A stretch of DNA of 64,000 bases, taken from assembly GCA_963721385.1 (NCBI GenBank), contig CAVRJB010000004.1, positions 124,001 through 188,000 of the forward strand, in the 5' to 3' direction. Positions 44,007 to 52,623 of the stretch are shown here, in pieces; the stretch's first letter is position 1, and every line of letters begins with the position of its first letter. The position numbers and the translations under genes are program-made. The stretch is from DAOMFB01 sp963721385 (GTDB taxonomy: Bacteria > Acidobacteriota > Thermoanaerobaculia > UBA5066). A model generated the notes under the pieces. It had not been told where the DNA came from, did not search any database, and saw only the letters and a program-made list of their open reading frames with translations.

Positions 44007-45260
44007 CTAGAGGCCGTACCTCTCGACGATCTCGTTCTTCGACTTCCCGAGGATGTCGTGCCTCTTTCCGACCCGCCGGAACGCCTCGATCGCCCGGTCG
44101 AGCTGCTCTTTCGTGTGGGCGGCCGAGAGCTGCGTCCTGATCCGCGCCTGCCCCTTCGCCACGACGGGGAAGAAGAAGCCGACGACGTAGATCCCCTCGG
44201 CGAAGAGGTCGCGCGCGACGTCCTGCGCGAGCTTCGCGTTGTAGAGCATCACGGGGACGATCGGGCTCTCGCCCGGCTTGATGTCGAAGCCGGCTTCCGT
44301 CAGAAGCCGCCGCCAGTGCTTCGTGTTCTCCTCCAGCCGGTCGCGCCGCTCGGTCGTCAGGGAGACGAGGTCGAGCACTTTCAGCGTCCCGGCCACGATG
44401 ACCGAGGCGAGCGTGTTGGAGAAGAGGTAGGGCCGCGCCCGCTGCCGACACATCTCGACGATCTCCCGCCGGCCGCTCACGCAGCCACCCGATGCCCCGC
44501 CGAGTGCCTTGCCGAAGGTCGTCGTGATCACATCGATCTTCCCGAGGACGCCGAACCGCTCCGGCGTGCCGCGCCCCGTCTTCCCGACGAAGCCGGAGGC
44601 GTGGGAGTCGTCGACGAAGACCATCGCGTCGTATTTCCCGCAAAGGGAGACGATTTCGTCCAGCTTCGCGAGGTCGCCGTCCATCGAGAAGACGCCGTCC
44701 GTGATCACCATCCGGAACCGCTTGTCGACATGCTCCTTCAGCTTCTCCTCGAGGTGGGCCATGTCGGAGTGCTTGTAGGTGTCCTGCATCGCCTTCGAGA
44801 GGCGCATCCCGTCCACGATCGAGGCGTGGACGAGCCGGTCGGCGATCATCACGTCCTTGTCGGAGAGGATGGCCTCGAAGATCGCCGCGTTCGCGTCGAG
44901 GCAGGAGGAGAAGAGGATCGTGTCCTCCGTCCCGAGAAACTCCGTCAGGCGCCGCTCCAGCTCGCGGTGGATGTCCTGCGTGCCACAGATGAAGCGGACC
45001 GACGACATCCCGTATCCCCGGCGGTCGAGCCCCTCGTGGGCGGCCCGGATCACCTCCGGGTGCGACGAGAGGCCGAGGTAGTTGTTCGCGCAGAGGTTCA
45101 GGACCTTTTTCGGAACGGCACCGGCGGGGAACTCGACCTCGATCTCGGTTCCCTGGGGGGCGTGGATGGTCCGCTCCTCCTTGTAGAGGCCGGACTCCCT
45201 GAGGCCGTCGAGCTCGCCGCGGAGGACGTCGCGGGCCGTGAGCGTGATCGTGCTGCTCAT
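44007..45260 (-). CDS. kbl: Kbl-like alpha-oxoamine synthase
   Basis: PLP enzyme of 417 residues, closest in motif pattern to glycine C-acetyltransferase (2-amino-3-ketobutyrate CoA ligase). Key features: NLCANNYLGLSSHPEV, GMSSVRFICGTQDIHRELE, DDSHASGFVG (Asp217 and His220 at the PLP ring) and TTFGKALGGASGG with Lys251 as Schiff base. Kbl condenses glycine with acetyl-CoA or cleaves aminoketobutyrate. Here it is tightly linked to an acyl carrier protein, an AMP-forming ligase and a carrier-protein synthase, an arrangement seen with serine palmitoyltransferases that take acyl groups from a carrier. A carrier-bound donor is therefore plausible. No tdh (threonine dehydrogenase) gene is nearby. 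Confidence 0.85.
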   Translation of the reverse strand: MSSTITLTARDVLRGELDGLRESGLYKEERTIHAPQGTEIEVEFPAGAVPKKVLNLCANNYLGLSSHPEVIRAAHEGLDRRGYGMSSVRFICGTQDIHRELERRLTEFLGTEDTILFSSCLDANAAIFEAILSDKDVMIADRLVHASIVDGMRLSKAMQDTYKHSDMAHLEEKLKEHVDKRFRMVITDGVFSMDGDLAKLDEIVSLCGKYDAMVFVDDSHASGFVGKTGRGTPERFGVLGKIDVITTTFGKALGGASGGCVSGRREIVEMCRQRARPYLFSNTLASVIVAGTLKVLDLVSLTTERRDRLEENTKHWRRLLTEAGFDIKPGESPIVPVMLYNAKLAQDVARDLFAEGIYVVGFFFPVVAKGQARIRTQLSAAHTKEQLDRAIEAFRRVGKRHDILGKSKNEIVERYGL

Positions 45261-45262
45261 GG

Positions 45263-45520
45263 TCAGACCTTCACGGCGGCGAACCGGGTGACGAGCCGGG
45301 CGATCTTCTCGACCGTGTCGAACGCCTCGGGCGTGGCGTCGGCATCGGGGATCTTGACGTCGTACTTCCGTTCGAGGAAGCGCTTCAGCGAGACCATCGA
45401 GAAGGAGTCGACGATCCCGCCCGTGATGAGCGGGGTCATTTCTGTGAGCGGCCGATCGTCCCCCTCTTCGAGGTACTCGCGGCGGACGTAGTCGAGGATG
45501 GTCTTCCGGATGTCTTCCAT
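45263..45520 (-). CDS. Stand-alone acyl carrier protein
   Basis: An 85-residue carrier protein. The phosphopantetheine site is Ser39 in GGIVDSFSMVSL, followed by the helix III region LKRFLERKYDVKIP. The charge pattern is acidic at the N-terminus and normal for a carrier. It is unlike the housekeeping fatty-acid AcpP, whose motif is DSLDTVEL, which suggests a dedicated partner for the neighbouring enzymes. It sits 1 base after the AMP-ligase stop and 2 bases before the Kbl-like start, so all are one transcript. Confidence 0.9.
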   Translation of the reverse strand: MEDIRKTILDYVRREYLEEGDDRPLTEMTPLITGGIVDSFSMVSLKRFLERKYDVKIPDADATPEAFDTVEKIARLVTRFAAVKV

Positions 45521-45521
45521 G

Positions 45522-47258
45522 TCAGTCCTCCATCAGGGTGGAAAGGTCCCCTACAGGCTCGCCGAACTCCCGCGCGCGAAGGACCCGCCTCACGATCTTC
45601 CCGCTCCGCGTCCGGGGGAGCGTGTCGACGAAGGCGATCTCCTGCGGCATCGCGAGAGGGGAGAGCCGCTTCCGGACGAAATTCATGATCTCGAGCTCGA
45701 GGTCGGGGCCCGCGGCGAACCCCGGCTTCAGCGTGACGAACGCCTTGACGACCTCCATGTTCACGGGGTCGGGCTTCGCGACGGCGGCCGACTCGGCGAC
45801 GGCGGGGTGCTCGAGGAGGGCCGACTCGATCTCGAACGGCCCGACGAGGTGGCCGCCGGTGTTGATGACGTCGTCATCGCGCCCCACGAACCAGAAGTAG
45901 CCGTCGGCGTCCAAGGTCCCGCGGTCGCCCGTGAGGTACCAGCCGTTTGCGAACTTCTTCGCGTACCCCTCCGGGTTGTTCCAGTAGCCGCGGATCATCG
46001 ACGGCCAGCCGGGCGCAAGGCCGATGAGGCCGACGCGCCCGGTCTCCCTGACCGGCTCGAATGTCCTCGGGTCGAGGACCGCCGCCCGGATGCCGGGAAA
46101 CGGCCGGCCCATCGAGCCCGGCTTGATCTTCATCCCGGGGAAGTTCGTGATGACGATGCAGCCGGTCTCGGTCTGCCAGTAGGTGTCGTGGAAGGGGAGG
46201 CCGAACGCCTCACGCGACCAGTGGACCGCTTCGGCGTTGAGCGGCTCGCCGACGCTCGCGAGGTGGCGGAGAGAGGAATGGTCGTGCCGGCGGACCGGCT
46301 CCATCCCCTCGCGCATGAGGAGGCGGATGGCGGTCGGGGCCGAGTACCAGACGGTGATCCGCCGCCTCTCGAGGAACGAGTACCACCGCTCCGCGCCGAA
46401 GCCCGAATCGAGGACGGCCTGCGTCACGCCGTTCGACCAGGGGCCGATGATCCCGTAGGACGTTCCGGTCACCCAGCCGGGGTCCGCGTTGCACCAGTAG
46501 ACGTCGGTGGGCTGGAGGTCGAGCACCCACTTCGCCGTCAGGTACTGGGCCGGAAGCGAGCCGTGGACGTGCTGGGCCCCCTTCGGCTGCCCGGTCGTCC
46601 CCGAAGTGTAGTGAAGAAGGGACGGCGTCTCGGCCAGCGCCGGAAAGAGCGGGAAGGACTCCACGCGGGGCTCCGCGTCGAGGTCAAGGCCGACCTCCCG
46701 CTCCCTGAGCGTGAGCCCTGCCGCGTCGACGACGACGACGAGGCGAAGGCCCGGGAGCCGGTCGAGGATCCGCCGGACCTTGGGGAGGTGCTTGCGCTGC
46801 GTCAGGACGGCGGCGGTCCCGGCATCCGCGAGGCGCGTGAGGAGCGATTCCTCGCCGAACGCCGAGAAGAGCGGCTGGACGACGACGCCGAGCTTCAGGA
46901 GACCGACGAACGCGATGTAGAGCTCCGGCACGCGGTCGAGGAAGAGGCAGACGCGCTCGCCGGGGCCGACGCCGAGGCCGGCGAAAAATGCGGCAACGCT
47001 GTTGGACAGGACTCTGAGGTCGCCGAAGGTGTAGGTCCGCTCCCGCTCGTCAGCGCCTTCCCAAAGGAGGGCCGGCTTCTTCGCGAGGCCGAGCCGGCAA
47101 AGGCGGTCCGAGAGGTGCCATCCGATGTTGAACGGGCTGCCGCGGCCCCAGCCCAGCTCGGTCTCGGCGGCGGACCAGTCGAAGCCGCGGAGGGCGTCTT
47201 CGTAGGACCCGATGTTGTGGAGTCTCTGCTTCGTCTCGGGGATCTCGGCGACGTACAT
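45522..47258 (-). CDS. AMP-forming acyl/acetyl ligase, AcsA-like
   Basis: A 578-residue adenylate-forming enzyme resembling short-chain acyl-CoA synthetases. The P-loop-like motif YTSGTTGQPKGAQHVHG, the A5-type motif DTYWQTETGCIV, the A7 motif GWYLTGDRGTLDADGYFWFVGR and the A10 lysine in PRTRSGKIVRRVLR are all present. The catalytic order matches an acetyl-CoA synthetase of the AcsA type. In this operon the likely second acceptor is the pantetheine of the adjacent carrier protein, but CoA is equally possible. The chain length of the acyl substrate is unknown; the AcsA-like sequence suggests a short chain. The start ATG is 47258, 4 bases after acpS. Confidence 0.88.
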   Translation of the reverse strand: MYVAEIPETKQRLHNIGSYEDALRGFDWSAAETELGWGRGSPFNIGWHLSDRLCRLGLAKKPALLWEGADERERTYTFGDLRVLSNSVAAFFAGLGVGPGERVCLFLDRVPELYIAFVGLLKLGVVVQPLFSAFGEESLLTRLADAGTAAVLTQRKHLPKVRRILDRLPGLRLVVVVDAAGLTLREREVGLDLDAEPRVESFPLFPALAETPSLLHYTSGTTGQPKGAQHVHGSLPAQYLTAKWVLDLQPTDVYWCNADPGWVTGTSYGIIGPWSNGVTQAVLDSGFGAERWYSFLERRRITVWYSAPTAIRLLMREGMEPVRRHDHSSLRHLASVGEPLNAEAVHWSREAFGLPFHDTYWQTETGCIVITNFPGMKIKPGSMGRPFPGIRAAVLDPRTFEPVRETGRVGLIGLAPGWPSMIRGYWNNPEGYAKKFANGWYLTGDRGTLDADGYFWFVGRDDDVINTGGHLVGPFEIESALLEHPAVAESAAVAKPDPVNMEVVKAFVTLKPGFAAGPDLELEIMNFVRKRLSPLAMPQEIAFVDTLPRTRSGKIVRRVLRAREFGEPVGDLSTLMED

Positions 47259-47262
47259 GGGC

Positions 47263-47634
47263 TCACCCCTCGAGGACGACGCTCGCGGTGGCGAGGCCGT
47301 CGGTGTGCGACAGGGAGACGAGGACGCTCCGGACTCCGAGCCGGTCGGCCGCGTCCTTCACGGCGCCGCGGAGGACGAGGCGTGGCGCGCCGGCGGCGCG
47401 CGCGACCTCGACGTCGAGAAAACAGCCGGCCGGGACCCGGCCCTCCAGGGCCTTGAAGAGCGCTTCCTTGGCGGCGAATCGCGCCGCGAAGTGCCGGGCG
47501 GGGCGGTACTTCCCCTCGCAGTAGGCGATCTCGGATGGGGTGAAGACGTCGTCCCGGAAGCCTCCCCCTTCCTTCGCCAGCTCCGTTGCCATCCGGGCGA
47601 CGTCCAGGAGGTCGGTGCCGATTCCGAGAATCAT
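47263..47634 (-). CDS. acpS: Holo-ACP synthase (AcpS-type)
   Basis: Transfers the phosphopantetheine arm from CoA to an apo carrier protein. The 123-residue product starts MILGIGTDLLDVARM, with the magnesium-binding Asp8, and has RFAAKEALFKAL with the catalytic Glu and Lys. The length is normal once the ATG at 47634 is used; the frame is open farther upstream but without homology. As the first gene of the operon it would activate the ACP downstream. Whether it is the sole AcpS of the genome or a dedicated one cannot be told here. Confidence 0.9.
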   Translation of the reverse strand: MILGIGTDLLDVARMATELAKEGGGFRDDVFTPSEIAYCEGKYRPARHFAARFAAKEALFKALEGRVPAGCFLDVEVARAAGAPRLVLRGAVKDAADRLGVRSVLVSLSHTDGLATASVVLEG

Positions 47635-47786
47635 CGCCGCCGCCTCGGAGAGGGCGGTCTCCGCCGACGCAACAGACAACCTCGTCGGGGGAGCCTCCCG
47701 CTCCTCTTGAATCGTGGGAGGGCGACCGCCGGGAAACAATGGGTCGAACTCCCCAGACGGCCCGCCGCGGGCGGGAAGCGGGTCCT

Positions 47787-47792
47787 TATACT
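47787..47792 (+). promoter_or_regulatory. TATACT -10 element for modABC
   Basis: TATACT lies 21 bases before the TTG start of modA. A GGGAG ribosome-binding site fits in the leader, so this gene has a conventional short leader, in contrast to the leaderless candidates. No ModE-type operator was identified. Confidence 0.45.
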
Positions 47793-47813
47793 GGCGGAAA
47801 GACGGGAGCGCGA

Positions 47814-48606
47814 TTGAAGAAACGGAGAGGATTCCGGGCGCTCGGAGGCGCTGTCGCCGTTCTCGCGGCGCTCCTTTCCGCGGCCACGGCCCGGGGTGCG
47901 GAAGTCCGGGTTGCCGCAGCCGCCGACCTGAAATTCGCGCTGGACGCCGCCGTGGAGGAGTTCCGCGCCGCGCGCCCCGACCTCGAGGTCCGGGCGACGT
48001 ACGGTTCGTCAGGAAGCTTCTTCGCGCAGATCTCGAACGGCGCGCCCTTCGACCTCTTCCTCTCGGCCGACGCCGACTATCCCGCGAAGCTCCGCGCGGC
48101 GGGCCTCGCAGTCGAAGGCTCGGAGTTTCTCTACGGCGAGGGGCGGATCGTCGTCTGGGTGCGGAGCGACTCCCGCCTGGACATCGAGGGGCGCGGCCTT
48201 GCGGCTCTCACCGATCCGTCGGTGAAGAAGGTCGCCCTCGCCAACCCGCGGCACGCGCCGTACGGCCGTGCGGCCGAGGCGGCGCTGAAGTCGCTCGGCG
48301 TCTGGGACTCCGTGAAGGAGAAGCTCGTCCTCGGCGAGAACGTCGCCCAGGCTGCCCAGTTCGTGGAGTCGGGCGCCGCCGACGCCGGCCTCGTGGCGCT
48401 GTCCCTCGCCCTCGCGCCGCCGATGCGGGCGGCGGGGCGCTACGTGGAGCTCCCCGCCGGCTCGTACCCTCCGATCCGGCAGATGGGCGTCCTCCTGAAG
48501 TCGGCGAAGGACCCGGCGGGCGCCCGGGCCTTCCGCGACTTTCTCGCCGGAGCCGCCGGGCGCGCGGTCCTCGTCGCGGTTCGGCTTCACGCCGCCGGAG
48601 CGCTGA
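47814..48606 (+). CDS. modA: Molybdate-binding protein ModA (one frameshift)
   Basis: Periplasmic substrate-binding protein of the molybdate ABC transporter. The TTG at 47814 gives a signal peptide ending ATARGAEV, then VAAAADLKFALDAAVEEF and ATYGSSGSFFAQISNGAPFDLFLSADADYP-type motifs with the Ser residues that hydrogen-bond oxyanions. As read, the frame runs on into ModB and makes an apparent ModA-ModB fusion. One extra base near 48571-48580 explains this: the adjacent frame reads RFGFTPPER and stops at 48604-48606, and a GTG for ModB follows at 48609. The corrected length is about 263 residues, typical of ModA. Confidence 0.85.
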
Positions 48607-48608
48607 CG

Positions 48609-49283
48609 GTGGACCTCGAGGCGATCCTCCTCTCCCTCCAGCTCTCGGCGCTGACGACGATCGTCCTCCTCGCGATCGGGCTGCCGCTCGGTTGGTGGCT
48701 CGCGACGTCGACGCGCCGGTGGAAGTTCGCCGTCGAGGCCGTCGTGGCGCTCCCGATCGTCCTTCCGCCGACGGTGCTCGGGTTCTACCTCCTCCTCGCG
48801 ATGGGGCCGCGGAGCCCGCTGGGCCGCGCCTTCGAAGGCCTCGTCGGGGCGCGGCTGCCGTTCTCCTTCGCCGGCCTCCTCGTCGCCTCGGTCCTCTACA
48901 GCCTTCCCTTCGCCGTCCAGCCCTTCGCGGCGTCGTTCGCCCGCGTGCCGAAACGCCTGCTCGAGGCGTCGGCGTCCCTCGGCGCCTCGCCGCTCGCGAC
49001 ATTCCGGCGCGTCGTCGTTCCGCTCTCGATGCCGGGCCTCGTCACGGGGGTGGTGCTCGCCTTCGCCCACACGATGGGGGAGTTCGGCGTCGTCCTGATG
49101 GTGGGCGGAAACATCGCCGGGGTGACGAGGACGGCGTCGATCTCGATCTACGACGGCGTCCAGGCGCTCGACTACGGCGCCGCCGGGGCCACCTCGTTCG
49201 TCCTCCTCGCTTTCTCGTTCGCCGTCCTCGCCGTCACGTACGCGCTGAAGCGAAGGGTCGGAGCCGCGTGGCCGACGGAGTGA
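48609..49283 (+). CDS. modB: Molybdate ABC permease ModB
   Basis: Inner-membrane permease of the molybdate transporter. From the GTG at 48609 the product is 224 residues, the usual ModB size, with five membrane helices and the conserved EAA loop (EASASLGASPLATFRRVVVPLSMPG, split over residues about 137-160) that docks to the ATPase. The initial TVDLEAILLSLQLSALTTIVLL helix is typical. The start is chosen because a correctly framed modA ends 2 bases before it. The apparent continuous frame with modA is probably a sequence error. Confidence 0.88.
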   Translation: MDLEAILLSLQLSALTTIVLLAIGLPLGWWLATSTRRWKFAVEAVVALPIVLPPTVLGFYLLLAMGPRSPLGRAFEGLVGARLPFSFAGLLVASVLYSLPFAVQPFAASFARVPKRLLEASASLGASPLATFRRVVVPLSMPGLVTGVVLAFAHTMGEFGVVLMVGGNIAGVTRTASISIYDGVQALDYGAAGATSFVLLAFSFAVLAVTYALKRRVGAAWPTE

Positions 49284-50379
49284 CGGGCCTTTCCGCCCGG
49301 TTCGAGAGGCGCTTTTCCGGCGGCGTCTCCGTCCGGGCGGAAATGGAGCTTCCGGCGGGTGAAGCCGCCGTGACAGTTCTCTTCGGCCCGTCGGGTGCGG
49401 GGAAGACGACGATCCTCAGGTGCCTCGCCGGCCTCGACCGGCCGGACGCCGGCACGATCCGATTCGGAGCGGAGACCTGGTTCGACGGGGAGCAGGGCGT
49501 CTTCGTACCGCCACAGGCGCGTCGCGTCGGCGTCCTCTTTCAGGAGTACGCGCTCTTTCCTCACCTGACCGCGGCCGGCAACGTAGCCTATGGGCTCTCG
49601 CGCGTCCCGCGGGAAGAACGCCGGCGGCGGACGGACGAGCTCCTCGAACTCGTCGGCATGGCCTCTCTGGCATCGGCTTTCCCCGCGGCGCTCTCGGGCG
49701 GGCAGAAGCAGCGCGTCGCGCTTGCACGCTCGCTCGCTCCCCGGCCGCGGCTGCTTCTTCTGGACGAACCGCTGTCGGCGCTTGACACCCCCACCCGCGA
49801 GGCGCTTCGGGGCGAGCTCCGCTCTTTCCTGGGCTCGCTCGACGTTCCGTCGCTCGTCGTCACCCACGACCGGGTCGAAGCGCTCGCTCTCGGCGACCGC
49901 GTGGCAGTCGTCGTCGACGGCGCGATCCGGCAGGTCGGTCCGGTGGACGAGGTCTTCAGCCGGCCGGCGGACGTCTCACGTGGCGCACGTGACCGGCGTC
50001 GAGACGCGTCCTCGCGGGACGCGTCGTCGCGGAGCGGGACGGCGTCCTGACCGTGTCCGTCGGATCCGGGACCCTCGCGGTGGCCGACCGCGACGGCACA
50101 CGCGGCGAGGTTTTCGTTTGCCTGAGGGCCGAGGACGTTCTCCTCGAGCGGGGCGCGCCGGCGGCGCGCGAAAGCGCCCGGAACCACCTCGCCGCCCGCG
50201 TGACGTCCGTCTCCTCCGAGGGGCCGCTCGTCCGCGTCGCGCTCGACTGCGGCTTTCCGCTGGCGGCGCTCGTGACGCGACCCGCCCGCGACGAACTGGG
50301 CCTCGCACCGGGAGCGGAGGTGACGGCGGTCGTGAAGGCCGCGTCCGTCGTCCTCGTCCCTCGCGCGACGCGCCTGTAG
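49280..50379 (+). CDS. modC: Molybdate ABC ATPase ModC (two frameshifts)
   Basis: Cytoplasmic ATPase of the molybdate transporter. The GTG at 49280 overlaps the modB stop (GTGA). Walker A is GPSGAGKTTILRC, the signature LSGGQKQRVALAR, Walker B LLLLDEPLSALD and the H-loop VVTHDRVEAL. The ATPase core is intact to about 49976. Two extra bases, near 49979 and near 50005, then shift the frame, and the TOBE-type C-terminal domain continues (VLAGRVVAERDGVLTVSVGSG; RVTSVSSEGPLVRVAL) to 50379. Joined, the protein is about 365 residues, normal for ModC. Confidence 0.85.
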
Positions 50380-50417
50380 ACTCGGCTCTTCCCGGGGTCC
50401 TCTTGAAGGAGAGTCGC

Positions 50418-51203
50418 GTGAACAAGGGAATCGTCGCTTCGCTGGGTCTCGTCGCCATCTTCACGGCCGCTGCTTCGGCGCAGGCTCCGCCGGCCTCGAA
50501 GGCAGCCGCCGCCGGGGAGCAGGTCCCGAAGATCTTGAAACCGGCAGCGGGCGCAATGCTCTCCGGCGACGTGACGCTGAAGATCGAGCCCGGCCCGGGC
50601 TCCCGGACGAAGAACTTCGCGCTCGACTGGCAGGCGAAGGCGGCCGGCCAGTGGGCGCCGCGGGACGTCCTCGATTCTGCGGGCCTCGGCGACCAGAAGA
50701 TCCCGAAGGCGGCCTTCAAGGGGGCGGGAGAATGGCGGGTCCGCGCGCGGGCGATCGAGGCCGAGAACGCGAGCTGGAGCGACTGGCGCGAGTTCCGGAC
50801 GCCCGCCCCTGCCGCCAAGAAGGCGCCCTGTGCGAAGAAGAGCGCCTTCGCGGTGTCCTACGACGTCTCGGCGACCCCCACGACGCTGAAGGCCGGCGCG
50901 ACCGTGACGGACATCGCGATCAAGGTGACGAATCTCGGCAACCGGACCTGGGGCGCGGATTCGGAGTACCGCCTTTCGTATCACTGGGTGAAGGCTGGCG
51001 CGACGGTCGTCAAGGACGGGGAGAAGACCCCGCTCGTGAGGGTGGTCCGTCCGTGCGGGACGGCCGCCCTGAAGGCCACGCTGAAGGCCCCACCCACTCC
51101 GGGGACCTACACGCTGAAGTGGGACATGCTCCGCGGAAGTACGGGCTGGTTCTCGGCGAAGGGCGTCGCGACCGGAAACCGGGAGGTCACGGTCACGCCG
51201 TAG
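50418..51203 (+). CDS. Secreted protein with two Ig-like domains
   Basis: A 261-residue exported protein. A signal peptide (cleavage near SAQAPPAS) is followed by an Ig-like domain (LKPAAGAMLSGDVTLKIEPG; WRVRARAIEAENASWSDWREF, about residues 35-135) and a second beta-domain (VSATPTTLKAGATVTDIAIKVTNLG; SEYRLSYHWVKAG; GTYTLKWDMLRGSTGWFSAKG) that resembles the NBR1-type Ig-like or CARDB families. The conserved motif GTYTLKWDM and the YHW triad support that. Function is unknown; a structural or binding role at the surface is likely. GTG start at 50418 with TTGAAGGAGAG ribosome-binding site; a TAGACT element overlaps the modC stop. Confidence 0.78.
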   Translation: MNKGIVASLGLVAIFTAAASAQAPPASKAAAAGEQVPKILKPAAGAMLSGDVTLKIEPGPGSRTKNFALDWQAKAAGQWAPRDVLDSAGLGDQKIPKAAFKGAGEWRVRARAIEAENASWSDWREFRTPAPAAKKAPCAKKSAFAVSYDVSATPTTLKAGATVTDIAIKVTNLGNRTWGADSEYRLSYHWVKAGATVVKDGEKTPLVRVVRPCGTAALKATLKAPPTPGTYTLKWDMLRGSTGWFSAKGVATGNREVTVTP

Positions 51204-51234
51204 ACGCGGGAAGGCTTTCCTTGCGAGTCTCCCG

Positions 51235-51240
51235 TAAGCT
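51235..51240 (+). promoter_or_regulatory. TAAGCT -10 element, probably leaderless promoter
   Basis: TAAGCT ends 7 bases before a GTG at 51248 and 10 bases before the ATG at 51251 of tadA. The short distance excludes a Shine-Dalgarno sequence. Confidence 0.4.
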
Positions 51241-51250
51241 CCCTTACGTG

Positions 51251-51730
51251 ATGGCGGCCGACGAGCGCTGGATGCGGGAGGCCCTGCGGGCGGCGCGGCG
51301 CGCGCCGGTGCACCGGGACGTGCCGGTGGGGGCTCTCGTCGTGAAGGAGGGCGCGGTCCTCTCCCGCGCCCACAACCGGCGAGAGGTGGACGGCGACCCG
51401 TCGGCGCATGCCGAGGTCCTCGCGATCCGCCGGGCCGCGAAAAAGCTCGGCTCCTGGCGGCTCGACGGCTGCACGATCTACGTGACGCTTGAGCCCTGTG
51501 CGATGTGCGCCGGGGCGATCGTCCTCGCGCGGATTCCGCGGCTCGTCTTCGGGGCCGAGGACCCGAAGGCCGGATTCGTCGGCTCTCTGGGCGACCTCTG
51601 CCGCGACCCGCGGCTCAATCACCGGCTACGCGTCACGGAGGGGATCCTCGGCGCGGAGTGCGGCCGGGTCCTGAAGGAGTTCTTCCGCGAGAAGCGCGCG
51701 TCGGCGAAACGGGAGAATTGGAGAGCATGA
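51251..51730 (+). CDS. tadA: tRNA-adenosine deaminase TadA
   Basis: Converts the wobble adenosine of tRNA-Arg(ACG) to inosine. The 159-residue product has the HAE motif (His53, Glu55) and PCAMC (Cys83, Cys86), which bind the catalytic zinc and activate water, as in cytidine/deoxycytidylate deaminase folds. Length and motif spacing are standard. A GTG three bases earlier (51248) is an alternative start. Its tRNA substrate, tRNA-Arg with an ACG anticodon, is encoded at 29438-29515 in this window. The stop overlaps the start of the next gene (ATGA). Confidence 0.94.
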   Translation: MAADERWMREALRAARRAPVHRDVPVGALVVKEGAVLSRAHNRREVDGDPSAHAEVLAIRRAAKKLGSWRLDGCTIYVTLEPCAMCAGAIVLARIPRLVFGAEDPKAGFVGSLGDLCRDPRLNHRLRVTEGILGAECGRVLKEFFREKRASAKRENWRA

Positions 51731-52455
51731 CCGACGTTCCGACGCTCCGCTGCCCGTCCTGCGGCGCGCCGGCCGCGGAGAGCGACGGCGCCTGCGCCCA
51801 CTGCCGGTCGCTGCTCTCGACGCGGCGATGCGCCCGCTGCTTCACGCTCAACCCCCGGCAGGACCTGAAGTGCGGCCGGTGCGGCGCCGAGCTGCCGAGC
51901 GAGGAGCTGTCGGCGTCCGCTTCCGGGCAGCCCTGCCCGGAATGCGGCGTCCCGCTTGTCGCCCGGAAGGCGGGCGTCGTCGGGTACGCCGAGTGCGCCC
52001 GGTGCGGGGGCCTTTTCCTGTCGCGCGGCGCGTTCGAGACCGTGACCCACGGCGCGGAGGCGCACGCGACCGCGCTGGCCGTCGAAGGAGACCGGGCGCC
52101 CGAGCCGCAGAAGGTCCCGACGCGCTTTCGCTACCGGAAGTGCCCGGTCTGCCGCGGGCTGATGAACCGGACGAACTACGGAGCGGGCTCGGGCGTCATT
52201 CTCGACGTCTGCCGGAAGGACGGAGTCTTCCTCGACCGGGGCGAGTTGACGGCGGTCGTGGCGTTCCTCGAGGACGGAGGCTGGGAGCGGGTGAAGAAGC
52301 GCGAGCGGGAACGGCTCCGGGAGGAGGTCAGCTCCCTCGAGGCGAAGAAGCACGCCGCGTCGCTCGGCGGAGGCCCGATTCCGGCGGAGCCGGGCGGCGG
52401 CTTCCTCATCGACCTCCTGGCGTGGCTGGGGTCCTTCTTCAGCCGGCAGGTGTGA
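51727..52455 (+). CDS. Zinc-ribbon protein (zf-TFIIB-like)
   Basis: A 242-residue cytoplasmic protein of unknown function with at least four zinc-binding units, each with paired CxxC: CPSCGAP and CAHCRSL, CARCFTL and CGRCGAE, CPECGVPL and CARCGGLF, and CPVCRGLMNR. The last two resemble the zf-TFIIB family (CPxC...Y..CxxCxGx[FW]LDRGEL: VCRKDGVFLDRGELTAV). The C-terminal helix (VKKRERERLREEVSSLEAKKH) is a likely coiled coil, and a hydrophobic segment (GGGFLIDLLAWLGSFFS) closes the protein and may be a membrane tether. It is coupled to tadA by an ATGA overlap. Confidence 0.85.
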   Translation: MTDVPTLRCPSCGAPAAESDGACAHCRSLLSTRRCARCFTLNPRQDLKCGRCGAELPSEELSASASGQPCPECGVPLVARKAGVVGYAECARCGGLFLSRGAFETVTHGAEAHATALAVEGDRAPEPQKVPTRFRYRKCPVCRGLMNRTNYGAGSGVILDVCRKDGVFLDRGELTAVVAFLEDGGWERVKKRERERLREEVSSLEAKKHAASLGGGPIPAEPGGGFLIDLLAWLGSFFSRQV

Positions 52456-52513
52456 CGGGGATCCTTGACCCGGGGACGACTTCGGGGCAAGGTACGCGGG
52501 CTTCCGACCGCGC

Positions 52514-52603
52514 GGACAGGTGTCCGAGTGGTTTAAGGAGCACGGTTGGAAGCCGTGTGTAGCCGAAAGGTTACCGTGGGTTCGAATCCCACCCTGTCCG
52601 CCA
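52514..52603 (+). tRNA. tRNA-Ser (GGA anticodon)
   Basis: 90-nt type II tRNA with a long variable arm. Acceptor stem GGACAGG pairs with CCTGTCC, discriminator G, encoded CCA. Anticodon loop TTGGAAG places GGA (reads UCC/UCU). T-arm GTGGGTTCGAATCCCAC. Confidence 0.96.
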
Positions 52604-52623
52604 ACTTCACCCAGGGACCGCCC

